NCBI GenBank assembly: GCA_946811695.1 | Contig: OX328128.1 | Coordinates: 25,142,701 to 25,206,700 of the forward strand | Source of the DNA: Gonocerus acuteangulatus | Lineage: Eukaryota > Arthropoda > Insecta > Hemiptera > Coreidae | Length of the DNA stretch: 64,000 nt | Reading direction: 5' to 3' | Shown here: positions 10,386 through 22,544 of the stretch, one piece after another | Layout of the letters: every line of letters begins with the position of its first letter | Numbering within the stretch: position 1 is the first letter of the stretch | Notes under the pieces: generated by a model | Database searches by the model: none | Told to the model about the DNA's origin: nothing | The model's input: only the letters and a program-made list of their open reading frames with translations | Position numbers and translations under genes: made by a program

Positions 10386-11087
10386 TAATAATAATAATAC
10401 GTTTATTTAACATCTGTACATTTTTTAAGTACATTAGTTAAGTTTTCTCAGAAAAACAATTAATAATATATACAGAAATTGATTAATACGAATGACAAAG
10501 TTAAAAAAAAAAAAAATAATTTAAAAATAAGTAAGTAACTAAATAATAATAAAATAAATGAAAATAACTAAATAAAAAATAATAAATAAGTAAATAAGAA
10601 AAAAAAAATTAATAAGAAATAATGGGGTCTCCCGTGGTCTAGTGGCTAGCGCGCTAGATTCATAAGCGGGAGATGGTGGGTTCGATCCCCACCGCGCCAG
10701 AAATTTTCTCATCTCAGGGCTCGCTGAGAAAATTTCTGGTTGCACCCTGGATCTCGGCGCTAATGGCCAAGAATTATGCCGATGCGCCGTAAAAAAAAAA
10801 TTAATAAAAAAAAATAAATAAAAAAATAATAATGATAATAACACTTTTGGAAGGAGCCAATCAATATTGGCACTTCCTAATTTGGAATATATTTTTTCTC
10901 CTTAAGTAAGTTAGCTGGTCACGAGGCCAATGTCTCTCGAGCCTTCTAGGCGGTTTTTTTTTGTGCTCTGGGATTAGGATGGAAGGACAATTTGGAATGA
11001 AAGGTTAGGAAACGGGATTTTGCTAGTTCTTGAACGAAAGGGATGTTGAGATCATTATGAAGAGTTTTATTGGAAACGTAAAAAGGG
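10337..11087 (-). mobile_element. Jockey-like LINE, 5'-truncated 3' end
   Basis: The minus strand ends in about 45 A (T run at 10337-10384) after AATAAACGTATTATT. Upstream it carries AAGTGCC..ATTGGCTCCTTCCAA and the coding relic AAATTGTCC..CCATCCTAATCC with CTCGAGAGACATTGGCC. All are also present in the LINE at 21.6-22.1 kb. The flanking 7-mers ATAGCAC at 10330 and 11088 may be the target duplication. A family A SINE (10624-10800) is nested in it. Confidence 0.75.
10624..10800 (+). mobile_element. tRNA-derived SINE, family A, nested in LINE
   Basis: The best-preserved head: GTCTCCCGTGGTCTAGTGGC (box A) and GGTGGGTTCGATCCCCACC (box B). The CTAGATTCATAAGCGGGAG stretch lies where an anticodon arm would be but does not form a proper stem, so this is not a tRNA gene. 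The hairpin GAAATTTTCTCA...TGAGAAAATTTC and tail GATGCGCCGT(A)n follow. TTAATAA-type flanks are compatible with a target duplication. Confidence 0.92.
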
Positions 11088-11709
11088 ATAGCACGGTTAC
11101 CCTCACACTATATGTTATTCATCAATTGATAAGTAATCAAAGTGTAATGTATAATGTCAACCAATAGATTACCTAGAGATAACCTGTTATATATAGGTTA
11201 CCAATAAATATAGGTTAAAAATTTATGTTTCAAAGATGTCATTTGGAAATACCCATTATATTTCCGAGCATTACCTAGAAGTGTTGTGACTGGGGATGCT
11301 GATGGGTGAGGAGGCTTTGCAAGGGTTCGGGATATTATTACCTCCGATGGCCCAGGAGCGCCAGGTATAGCGTAAACTCTATGAGGGACAGAATCACAGT
11401 TTATTTCTAGTAAATCAAGGTCCGCCATCATTGTTAAAATGAACCGCAAATAAAAATAATACAGTACAGTTGACCTGTTCTCGTCCTAGCAACGCATGCT
11501 CCCTAGGCGTGCATGTTCTCTTTAAAACCAACATGTGCATGTTCTCTAATAATTCAAACCCCTCTAAAAATACTTAAAAATTTGAATATCAAGCGAGTGT
11601 TTACATCCTAAAGGGAGTTTCCATGCAAAATTTCAAATTTTTCTGCCGAGTGGTTTGGGCTGGGCGATGATAGGTCAGTGAGTGAGTGGCATTTGACATG
11701 CATATAGTT

Positions 11710-12030
11710 GATTGGATTGTAAAATAAGTTCGTAGCAATTTTAAATGGTGATTTCAATAAAAACTTCAACTTTTTGTAAATATTTTTATGTTAAGCGTTT
11801 CTGCGATATCCCGTGCCGTAGAGTGAGGGTTGTCTGTGACCAATGCATGAATTTGGTCATCATCAACAGTTGAAGGATGACCCGAGGGCTTTGCGTCTTC
11901 CATGCCAAAATTTCCGATTCTGAACCGACCAAACCACTTAATGATAAAGGAATCTCGGTTGAAATTGAGGCATAAAAGCACCTTAACTAATCCTCTTTTG
12001 GAATTAATTTTTGTAAACATTATTGACCAA
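11710..12030 (-). pseudogene. Mariner transposase N-terminal relic
   Basis: The frame below 12020 reads KWFGRFRIGNFGMEDAKPSG followed by HPSTVDDDQIHALVTDN and TARDIAETLNI. This is the mariner transposase pattern W-F-RF--G-F--ED---SG-P followed by the second helix-turn-helix. The frame runs straight into a mariner-like 3' end (..TTGAAATCACCATTTAAAATTG..), so the DDD catalytic domain was deleted. No intact terminal repeats were delimited. Confidence 0.75.
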
Positions 12031-12682
12031 GTAAACTTGATTTTATGACCACAGAGAGCATTAAATTGAAATAGTCAATCTCGAATCTGCATCGTACAAC
12101 AAACCGGGTGACTTGGAATTCAAAACGCCGCTTGCTTATTCAACAGGTGTTTGCAATGGAATTGACAAGTAAGGCTCACCTCCATGTTTAGATGCGAATA
12201 GCGGCGATGTTATGATTCCAAAAGGATGACGTCTCACCCTCCGAGGCCTTGCGTACAAACCATCTACGTAGAGTGCAACCTGAAATACGGCGGTGTCCTA
12301 CTGACGCACATCCCGCATCATTACGTGTTGCAAGTAATTAAGTGCTTCAGGCGCCAATTTCAAAGAAGGAGACGTAAACTGGTTTAATTTGTTCAGTTTT
12401 GGACTTAAGAAGGCTATCCGGTACCGTTTCGCGTGTAGAAATGGGTCAAGGCAGAAGAAGTTGCTTTGTCGTAGCAGGAATAGTAACTTCACAGGCTATA
12501 GCTTCCGTTACATGTTAAATTATCAAAGCAAGCTAAATAGTTTATATTGAATCACGAAATCGATTTAAACTTCTTGTTTAAGGCACTTAAAGACTTCACA
12601 CTTACTTGAAGATTGTTTTCAAATGTCTCACGGTCAAAAAAACTGAGATGTACATTTTAGAACGTTCCAAGGGGGGAAAAAA

Positions 12683-13580
12683 AGTCCGACAAGCAGGAAC
12701 TGTGTCATCTTAGCGCGGTTCCGTTATTATCTCTAGTGTAATTTGAAAAGCTTGAAATGGAAACAGTTATTACTTTGGTTAGGCCTTCCCAAAAATACTT
12801 TTATGGACCCCGATACGCGACAGAGCTAGGGCCATAAACAAGAGTACCCAGCTCCTATCACGCGGAAAAATGACTCCCCGGCCTTCTCAACGTTTGCTCT
12901 AGGAAAACACTATTACCAAAACGTTTTCTTGTCTTCTTTTACTATAATACTAATTTTACAGTTAAATGGTAAAAAAAAAACAAAATAAAAAAAAACGAAT
13001 TAAAAAGTGAATTAAACAACGGAAAACCCCGTCCAAAAGAGCTAAACAAACACGTTTCTCAGATTGATATCGCCTAATCAATCTTCAGAATCTTGTTTTT
13101 ATATGTTGAGAATTTAGTAAGCTTTCGAATAGCCACTTACCTCGGTTTGATCAACCATTTCGAGATATAAAGGAAAATATGTGAAGTTCCCAAAACTTTT
13201 CATGTCTGTTAATAAAATATTTTATTCTAGTTCTTCCTTAACTCCAAATGCAACCAAAATTTAACAATTTTAGTTTGGATGAATTTGAAACATGCAGAAA
13301 ATATTGCAACTATCCCAACATTCTTAGTACCCAAAACCAAAAGCTTTATATGTGAAGGAATCTATAAAACGAGTACATAAAAACATTTGAACTCGAAAAC
13401 GTAGGCGTTACAGTTTTGTTCGCACCGAATGTCGCCTCATAAACCATGTTCCACTGGACGAATTCTGCTGGCTAACAAACTCGACCTTTCAAATTAAATG
13501 ATAGCTTTCTGTACCAAATTCCATCAAAATCGGACCATTTTAGAGCCTGTAGGAGAGCGAAGGGACAAATATATACGTTA
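12683..13580 (-). mobile_element. HelA copy, 5' part missing
   Basis: It starts (as the 3' end in element sense) with AGTCCGACAAGCAGGAACTG and the paired TTAGCGCGGTTCCG. The shared internal blocks follow, up to the ACAAATATATA junction at about 13570. The long (TA)n tract and hairpin end are missing. Confidence 0.8.
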
Positions 13581-13654
13581 AAAATGAATGCTGCTGGTCG
13601 AGCTTCTACCGGAACAACAGTATGCTGTAACAACATAAACTAAAATGCATGCCA

Positions 13655-13694
13655 GCACCTGATGATGACACATTTGTGTTGAAAGGCCTACTGC
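13655..13694 (+). ncRNA. Hammerhead-ribozyme-like motif, weak
   Basis: CTGATGA at 13659-13665, a short stem ACAC/GTGT with an ATTT loop, GAAA at 13681-13684, then the self-complementary GGCC and TA. The core order fits a type I hammerhead with a dimer-type stem III. Stem I pairs only with a bulge (CAG/CTG), so this is probably degenerate. Confidence 0.35.
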
Positions 13695-13964
13695 AAAATA
13701 CTCCTGGAATTAGGCAACCCCACTACCGGTAAACATAATACAGTTAATTAAGCATTATATGGAAACAAACCTAGGCCCATTGTCCAAGAAATTGAAATGA
13801 ATTACATTTTCCTTGGCATTTTCGAGTATATTCTTATATATTTTGAAACCGTTCGAGAAATCGTTGAAACTGTTAAGCATCTATTCAAAATCTTATTAAA
13901 TTTCCTGCAATTACGGTTCGCTGGGTAAGCTAATTAAATAAATAAATAAACAAATGAGAGAGGG

Positions 13965-14220
13965 AGCCGGGCCGGGCCGGGAAAGAATGTCCACCTCCCC
14001 TTCTTACCGGAGCCCGGCCGGGACACGCTCGGAGCACGGGCTCGGCACAGACCCGGCACGGTCTAGCGTGAACTAGTCCATTAAAAAGGCTGGTGTGATT
14101 GTTTCACCGTGTCCCGGCCGTGCCCCGGCCCGGACCCGGCACGGTCTAGCGTGAATACGTTATAGCATGCATGGTGGCCCGGCCGGGGCCCGGTTGCCAC
14201 GGCCCGGTCTAGCGTGAATC
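13965..14220. repeat. GC-rich repeat with GGTCTAGCGTGAA motif x3
   Basis: A sharply GC-rich patch in AT-rich DNA. CGGCACGGTCTAGCGTGAA-like motifs occur at about 14058, 14137 and 14203, interleaved with CCCGGCCGGG palindromes. It may be the end of an unidentified DNA transposon. Confidence 0.5.
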
Positions 14221-14498
14221 AGCCTTAAATCAGTGCTTAAATTGAGTAATTTCCGCTTAGGATATTTACAGTTTCCTGTTGTAGCGCCGAAGATCTTATT
14301 TCTCAATGAGATATCTACTTTGATTTTTGACGAAAGATTAAGGAAAAACTGTTTCTATTCTATGCTTTTCAATTGACACTAGAGATAAGAATGGAAACGA
14401 GCTATGGGATGCAAGTAAAACTTTTTTTTTCTATTGATTACTATTAAGAGATTTGGTTTTGTCAATAATCCATAATAGGATTAGTTAAAACCTTAGTT

Positions 14499-15409
14499 TT
14501 AGCACTTTCCTCCGACGGAAAGTAGCTATTGAGGTTGCACTCATGACGGAATTTTTGAAAAATTTCTTCAAATCTTTATCGATCCTACCTAGTAGACACC
14601 GAAAATGACCCCCGTTAAAATTTATATATATATATGTGTGTGTCTGTTAACACGATAGCGGCCGGAGTTATGGTTTTTTTCGTCACGAAACTTGGTATAT
14701 AGCATTCAATTAGCAAACAATTGAACGAGTTCGTTAACCACCAAAATCGGTCTAGCGTAAGGGGGGGGGGTTAACCCCGAACCCAAAACACTAATTTGAC
14801 CGTAATTTTTGTTATATTTCAACGAAACTTCGTATTCGTAGCGGTAATCTACAGAGAAAAATGGGTTGTAAAAACAAACTAAATCGGTTCTTTTAGAAGG
14901 GGGGTTTACTCCGGACCCAAATTACTAATATACTCATACCGGTCGTAATTTCTGCTGTATTGTAACGAAACGCGGTATACGCCGTGGGTATCTCACGAGA
15001 AAGAAGTGTTGTAAAAATAAGTAAAATCGGTCTATCGGAAGGGGGGTTTACTTTGTAATATATTTCAATAGAATTAGCCCGCCAGGGGCAGGTTCGCAAG
15101 GCCGCCGCAAGGAGCGCTTTCTACCACTAGTGGGACTGCATCCTGTTCCTGCGTCAGATCAAAACACAAAAATATTAAGTTTTTTTGTATTTATTAAGTA
15201 GTGTAGTAACATGAATAAACATAACTCTGAAAGCAAGTTAATTGCAAAGTTAATAATTGAACAGTTACTCATTACAAAATTAAAAGAGAACTATTCACGT
15301 TTTTATTTTATTTATATAGGATATTTTAACCAAATAATTCAGTAATGCAGTCTACACTACCCAAATTCTGAGGAAAGTGCTTAGTTATGCAGCTCCTGCG
15401 TGACGGACT
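14499..15409 (+). mobile_element. HelB (Helentron-like) complete copy
   Basis: The 5' end TTAGCACTTTCC with the hairpin TTTCCTCC-gac-GGAAAG is followed by a short (TA)n at 14622-14637. Three ~140-bp internal tandem repeats, each with ATCGGT..(T)AAGGGGGG(G)TTTAC, lie at 14745, 14883 and 15027. The 3' end is GGAAAGTGCTTAGTTATGCAGCTCCTGCGTGACGGACT-like (written in parts), with the subterminal complement of the 5' end. The layout equals HelA with different end sequences. Confidence 0.7.
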
Positions 15410-15552
15410 TTTTAAATTTGCCCGCCACAGCAATAAATATTTGCCCATGAGAGAAAGCGTCGAGATGAATATAGATTGCTGTGGAACCTAGACCCTGAGA
15501 TAAGAGGGAATTAGGGAGCTGTTAGGAGTAAATAGGCACTGCGGGGTGGCGG

Positions 15553-18500
15553 GGCCTTGCTGAGGTCTATTATCACTAGCCTGTTGCTTCCGACTCCGTG
15601 GACGGTATATATGACAGGTCTTATCAAAACCTTGTCACTTGCTGTGGTCTATTATCACTAGCCTGTTGCTTCCGACTCCGTGGACGGTATATATGACAGG
15701 TCTTATCAAAACCTTATCGCTTGCTGTGGTCTATTTTCACTAGCCTGTTGCTTCCGACTCCGTGGACGGTATATATGACAGGTCTTATCAAAACCTTATC
15801 GCTTGCTGTGGTCTATTTTCACTAGCCTGTTGCTTCCGACTCCGTGGACGGTATATATGACAGGTCTTATCAAAACCTTGTCACTTGCTGTGGTCTATTA
15901 TCACTAGCCTGTTGCTTCCGACTCCTTGGACGGTATATATGACAGGTCTTATCAAAACCTTGTCACTTGCTGTGGTCTATTATCACTAGCCTGTTGCTTC
16001 CGACTCCGTGGACGGTATATATGACAGGTCTTATCAAAACCTTGTCACTTGCTGTGGTCTATTATCACTAGCCTGTTGCTTCCGACTCCGTGGACGGTAT
16101 ATATGACAGGTCTTATCAAAACCTTGTCACTTGCTGTGGTCTATTATCACTAGCCTGTTGCTTCCGACTCCGTGGACGGTATATATGACCGGTCTATTAT
16201 CACTAGCCTGTTGCTTCCGACTCCGTGGACGGTATATATGACAGGTCTTATCAAAACCTTGTCACTTGCTGTGGTCTATTATCACTAGCCTGTTGCTTCC
16301 GACTCCGTGGACGGTATATATGACAGGTCTTATCAAAACCTTGTCACTTGCTATGGTCTATTATCACTAGCCTGTTGCTTCCGACTCCGTGGACGGTATA
16401 TATGACAGGTCTTATCAAAACCTTGTCACTTGCTGTGGTCTATATTCACTAGCCTGTTGCTTCCGACTCCGTGGACGGTATATATGACCGGTCTATTATC
16501 ACTAGCCTGTTGCTTCCGACTCCGTGGACGGTATATATGACAGGTCTTATCAAAACCTTGTCACTTGCTGTGGTCTATTATCACTAGCCTGTTGCTTCCG
16601 ACTCCGTGGACGGTATATATGACAGGTCTTATCAAAACCTTGTCACTTGCTCTGGTCTATTATCACTAGCCTGTTGCTTCCGACTCCGTGGACGGTACAT
16701 ATGACAGGTCTTATCAAAACCTTGTCACTTGCTGTGGTCTATTATCACTAGCCTGTTGCTTCCGACTCCGTGGACGGTATATATGACAGGTCTTATCAAA
16801 ACCTTATCGCTTGCTGTGGTCTATTTTCACTAGCCTGTTGCTTCCGACTCCGTGGACGGTATATATGACAGGTCTTATCAAAACCTTATCGCTTGCTGTG
16901 GTCTATTTTCACTAGCCTGTTGCTTCCGACTCCGTGGACGGTATATATGACAGGTCTTATCAAAACCTTGTCACTTGCTGTGGTCTATTATCACTAGCCT
17001 GTTGCTTCCGACTCCGTGGACGGTATATATGACAGGTCTTATCAAAACCTTGTCACTTGCTGTGGTCTATTATCACTAGCCTGTTGCTTCCGACTCCGTG
17101 GACGGTATATATGACAGGTCTTATCAAAACCTTGTCACTTGCTGTGGTCTATTATCACTAGCCTGTTGCTTCCGACTCCGTGGACGGTATATATGACAGG
17201 TCTTATCAAAACCTTGTCACTTGCTATGGTCTATTATCACTAGCCTGTTGCTTCCGACTCCGTGGACGGTATATATGACAGGTCTTATCAAAACCTTGTC
17301 ACTTGCTGTGGTCTATATTCACTAGCCTGTTGCTTCCGACTCCGTGGACGGTATATATGACCGGTCTATTATCACTAGCCTGTTGCTTCCGACTCCGTGG
17401 ACGGTATATATGACAGGTCTTATCAAAACCTTGTCACTTGCTGTGGTCTATTATCACTAGCCTGTTGCTTCCGACTCCGTGGACGGTATATATGACAGGT
17501 CTTATCAAAACCTTGTCACTTGCTGTGGTCTATTATCACTAGCCTGTTGCTTCCGACTCCGTGGACGGTATATATGACAGGTCTTATCAAAACCTTGTCA
17601 CTTGCTGTGGTCTATTATCACTAGCCTGTTGCTTCCGACTCCGTGGACGGTATATATGACAGGTCTATTATCACTAGCCTGATGCTTCCGACTCCGTGGA
17701 CGGTATATATGACAGGTCTTATCAAAACCTTGTCACTTGCTGTGGTCTATATTCACTAGCCTGTTGCTTCCGACTCCGTGGACGGTATATATGACAGGTC
17801 TATTATCACTAGCCTGTTGCTTCCGACTCCGTGGACGGTATATATGACAGGTCTTATCAAAACCTTGTCACTTGCTGTGGTCTATTATCACTAGCCTGTT
17901 GCTTCCGACTCCGTGGACGGTATATATGACAGGTCTTATCAAAACCTTGTCACTTGCTGTGGTCTATTATCACTTGCCTGTTGCTTCCGACTCCGTGGAC
18001 GGTATATATGACAGGTCTTATCAAAACCTTGTCACTTGCTGTGGTCTATTATCACTAGCCTGTTGCTTCCGACTCCGTGGACGGTATATGTGACAGGTCT
18101 TATCAAAACCTTGTCACTTGCTGTGGTCTATTATCACTAACCTGTTGCTTCCGACTCCGTGGACGGTATATATGACAGGTCTTATCAAAACCTTGTCACT
18201 TGCTGTGGTCTATTATCACTAGCCTGTTGCTTCCGACTCCGTGGACTGTATATATGACAGCTCTTATCAAAACCTTGTCACTTGCTGTGGTCTATTATCA
18301 CTAGCCTGTTGCTTCCGACTCCGTGGACGGTATATATGACAGGTCTTATCAAAACCTTGTCACTTGCTGTGGTCTATTATCACTAGCCTGTTGCTTCCGA
18401 CTCCGTGGACGGTATATATGACAGGTCTTATCAAAACCTTGTCACTTGCTGTGGTCTATTATCACTAGCCTGTTGCTTCCGACTCCGTGGACGGTATATA

Positions 18501-21393
18501 TGACAGGTCTTATCAAAACCTTGTCACTTGCTGTGGTCTATTTTCTCTAGCCTGTTGCTTCCGACTCCGTGGACGCTATATATGACAGGTCTTATCAAAT
18601 CCTTGTCACTTGCTGTGGTCTATTATCACTAGCCTGTTGCTTCCGACTCCGTGGACGGTATATATGCCAGGTCTTATCAAAACCTTGTCACTTGCTGTGG
18701 TCTATTATCACTAGCCTGTTGTTTCCGACTCCGTGGACGGTATATATGACAGGTCTTATCAAAACCTTGTCACTTGCTGTGGTCTATTTTCACTAGCCTG
18801 TTGCTTCCGACTCCGTGGACGGTATATATGACAGGTCTTATCAAATCCTTGTCACTTGCTGTGGTCTATTTTCACTAGCCTGTTGCTTCCGACTCCGTGG
18901 ACGGTATATATGACAGGTCTATTATCACTAGCCTGTTGCTTCCGACTCCGTGGACGGTATATATGACAGGTCTTATCAAAACCTTGTCACTTGCTGTGGT
19001 CTATTATCACTAGCCTGTTGCTTCCGACTCCGTGGACGGTATATATGACAGGTCTTATCAAAACCTTGTCACTTGCTATGGTCTATTATCACTAGCCTGT
19101 TGCTTCCGACTCCGTGGACGGTATATATGACAGGTCTTATCAAAACCTTGTCACTTGCTGTGGTCTATATTCACTAGCCTGTTGCTTCCGACTCCGTGGA
19201 CGGTATATATGACCGGTCTATTATCACTAGCCTGTTGCTTCCGACTCCGTGGACGGTATATATGACAGGTCTTATCAAAACCTTGTCACTTGCTGTGGTC
19301 TATTATCACTAGCCTGTTGCTTCCGACTCCGTGGACGGTATATATGACAGGTCTTATCAAAACCTTGTCACTTGCTGTGGTCTATTATCACTAGCCTGTT
19401 GCTTCCGACTCCGTGGACGGTATATATGACAGGTCTTATCAAAACCTTGTCACTTGCTGTGGTCTATTATCACTAGCCTGTTGCTTCCGACTCCGTGGAC
19501 GGTATATATGACAGGTCTTATCAAAACCTTATCGCTTGCTGTGGTCTATTTTCACTAGCCTGTTGCTTCCGACTCCGTGGACGGTATATATGACAGGTCT
19601 TATCAAAACCTTATCGCTTGCTGTGGTCTATTTTCACTAGCCTGTTGCTTCCGACTCCGTGGACGGTATATATGACAGGTCTTATCAAAACCTTGTCACT
19701 TGCTGTGGTCTATTATCACTAGCCTGTTGCTTCCGACTCCGTGGACGGTATATATGACAGGTCTTATCAAAACCTTGTCACTTGCTGTGGTCTATTATCA
19801 CTAGCCTGTTGCTTCCGACTCCGTGGACGGTATATATGACAGGTCTTATCAAAACCTTGTCACTTGCTGTGGTCTATTATCACTAGCCTGTTGCTTCCGA
19901 CTCCGTGGACGGTATATATGACAGGTCTTATCAAAACCTTGTCACTTGCTATGGTCTATTATCACTAGCCTGTTGCTTCCGACTCCGTGGACGGTATATA
20001 TGACAGGTCTTATCAAAACCTTGTCACTTGCTGTGGTCTATATTCACTAGCCTGTTGCTTCCGACTCCGTGGACGGTATATATGACCGGTCTATTATCAC
20101 TAGCCTGTTGCTTCCGACTCCGTGGACGGTATATATGACAGGTCTTATCAAAACCTTGTCACTTGCTGTGGTCTATTATCACTAGCCTGTTGCTTCCGAC
20201 TCCGTGGACGGTATATATGACAGGTCTTATCAAAACCTTGTCACTTGCTGTGGTCTATTATCACTAGCCTGTTGCTTCCGACTCCGTGGACGGTATATAT
20301 GACAGGTCTTATCAAAACCTTGTCACTTGCTGTGGTCTATATTCACTAGCCTGTTGCTTCCGACTCCGTGGACGGTATATATGACAGGTCTATTATCACT
20401 AGCCTGTTGCTTCCGACTCCGTGGACGGTATATATGACAGGTCTTATCAAAACCTTGTCACTTGCTGTGGTCTATTATCACTAGCCTGTTGCTTCCGACT
20501 CCGTGGACGGTATATATGACAGGTCTTATCAAAACCTTGTCACTTGCTGTGGTCTATTATCACTTGCCTGTTGCTTCCGACTCCGTGGACGGTATATATG
20601 ACAGGTCTTATCAAAACCTTGTCACTTGCTGTGGTCTATTATCACTAGCCTGTTGCTTCCGACTCCGTGGACGGTATATATGACAGGTCTTATCAAAACC
20701 TTGTCACTTGCTGTGGTCTATTATCACTAGCCTGTTGCTTCCGACTCCGTGGACGGTATATATGACAGGTCTTATCAAAACCTTGTCACTTGCTGTGGTC
20801 TATTTTCTCTAGCCTGTTGCTTCCGACTCCGTGGACGGTATATATGACAGGTCTTATCAAATCCTTGTCACTTGCTGTGGTCTATTATCACTAGCCTGTT
20901 GCTTCCGACTCCGTGGACGGTATATATGACAGGTCTTATCAAAACCTTGTCACTTGCTGTGGTCTATTATCACTAGCCTGTTGTTTCCGACTCCGTGGAC
21001 GGTATATATGACAGGTCTTATCAAAACCTTGTCACTTGCTGTGGTCTATTTTCACTAGCCTGTTGCTTCCGACTCCGTGGACGGTATATATGACAGGTCT
21101 TATCAAAACCTTGTCACTTGCTGTGGTCTATTTTCACTAGCCTGTTGCTTCCGACTCCGTGGACGGTATATATGACAGGTCTTATCAAAACCTTGTCACT
21201 TGCTGTGGTCTATTTTCACTAGCCTGTTGCTTCCGACTCCGTGGACGGTATATATGACAGGTCTTATCAAAACCTTGTCACTTGCTGTGGTCTATTTTCA
21301 CTAGCCTGTTGCTTCCGACTCCGTGGACGGTATATATGACAGGTCTTATCAAAACCTTATCGCTTGCTGAGGTCTATTATCACTAGCCTGTTG
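15553..21393. repeat. 82-bp satellite array with 53-bp truncated units
   Basis: About 74 tandem copies of an 82-bp monomer (key segments GGTCTATTATCACTAGCCTG, TTGCTTCCGACTCCGTGGAC, GGTATATATGACAGGTCTTA). The period is exact, for example 15646 to 15728. At about ten places a shortened 53-bp unit runs GGTATATATGACC/AGGTCTATT, losing the TTATCAAAACCTTGTCACTTGCTGT half. Variant monomers (ATCGCTTGC, GCTATGG, TATATTC, CACTTGCC, TTGTTTCC) recur in the same order at an offset of about 2.6-2.73 kb, a higher-order repeat. The period is not a multiple of 3, so ORFs in the array are artefacts. Both edge units carry the rare CTTGCTGAGG. Confidence 0.97.
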
Positions 21394-21394
21394 C

Positions 21395-21500
21395 CATACG
21401 AAAGCATTATACATTTTCTACAAAAATGGTTGTGAAATAATTTTCAATCGGACGATATCAGTGCTAGGAATAAGTGCTTAAAACTTATTATCGCTAAAAA
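21395..21500 (+). mobile_element. HelA internal fragment at satellite edge
   Basis: CATACGAAAGCATT..TTTTCTACAAAAATGG.., CAATCGGACGATATC and AATAAGTGCTTAAAACTTA follow the order of a HelA internal block (compare 26500-26620 and 42940-43020). The similarity starts at the last satellite base. Confidence 0.6.
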
Positions 21501-21602
21501 GCGACTAGCGTTGCTTTCATGAATTTTTGGGTAATTTCTTGAAATATTCATCGATCCTACGTACTGAATCTGTACCAAAAATCTATTTATACCTAAATTT
21601 TC

Positions 21603-22110
21603 CTGCAAAACCATCCAACATCAACAGAATACAGGCATTCCAGTCAAAAGTACTCCGTAAAATTGTAAATCCCCTTTCTACGTCTCAAATAAAACCTTTC
21701 ACAATGACCTTAACATTCCATTTGCCCTTGACCTTGCTAAAACCCGTTTCCAAATGTTCCACTCCAAATTGTCCGACCATCCTAATCCTGAAGGTCTATC
21801 TTTATCGTCCCGATCCCAACCAGACAATCCTCCCAGGCGGCTCAAGAGACAGTGGCCACGAGACAATTTACTCACCTAACCGTATCATGATCATTGAAAT
21901 AGATATTTAGACAGCCACGGAAGTGCCAACAATGGTTGGCTCCTTCCAAATTTGTATGGTTTTTGTTTATTTTTTTTTACTTTAACCGTTTTGCTCAATT
22001 TATTACATTATGTATCTGTATCAACAAACTTGATAATTGTACATATAATAATTTGTACAGATTTCAAATAAAAAAGTTAATAAAAAAAAAAAAAAAAAAA
22101 AAAAAAAACC
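21603..22110 (+). pseudogene. Jockey-like LINE, 5'-truncated ORF2 C-terminus and 3' UTR
   Basis: The start reads AKPSNINRIQAFQSKVLRKIVN, the typical segment just after the RT domain of Jockey-clade ORF2. Frame-shifted remains include LKRQWPRDNLL. The 3' UTR ends in ATTTCAAATAAAAAAG and a poly(A) to 22110. A perfect 11-bp target duplication CCTAAATTTTC flanks it at 21592-21602 and 22111-22121, which fixes the truncation point. Confidence 0.88.
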
Positions 22111-22319
22111 CCTAAATTTTCACTTAAATTATTAAACCTCTTTGCAGAACTTATCAAAATTTACCACTCCTCTTATCAAACCTTATCAATTGCTAAATTT
22201 AATTAAACTTGATTACTACACCGTAAAGACTTTGGACCACTAATTGCATTAAACATCTTCACCCGGCTGGTGCTCAAAATATAATCGAATCTTTCTAGGA
22301 GATAAACAATAAAATACTG

Positions 22320-22530
22320 GATTGTCCGGAAAGTTTGTAGACAAATTTAGGCAAATAAAGGTTCTTTAATATGTATTTATACAAAATAATTATTATTACT
22401 GCTATTAGCGATCACCCTTTCCAAGGGAAGAAAAATATTGTTCTAAATAAACACCCATGATAGCCTCAATGTCGATCGTTGAACGTAGGCCAGCCTTGGG
22501 TCGGTCTTTCAGATTGAAATATCGGGTCTT
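22320..22530. mobile_element. Possible mariner-like terminal fragment
   Basis: TTGTCCGGAAAGTTTGTAGAC resembles a mariner-type end, and the minus strand downstream reads a short SLGKGDR-like frame. No second end or catalytic motif is present, so the assignment is tentative. Confidence 0.25.
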
Positions 22531-22544
22531 TTACATTTATTTAG

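Noticed and set aside
10624..10700. Functional tRNA gene
   Set aside because: Boxes A and B are good, but no acceptor or anticodon stem pairing exists, and the same head is attached to a shared SINE body in other copies.
17872..20683. ORFs of 73-75 codons repeated in the array
   Set aside because: They arise from the satellite monomer read through three frames (82 is not divisible by 3) and have no coding signature.
15553..21393. CRISPR-like regular repeats
   Set aside because: The units are head-to-tail 82-bp monomers without unique spacers, in a eukaryotic context; this is a satellite.
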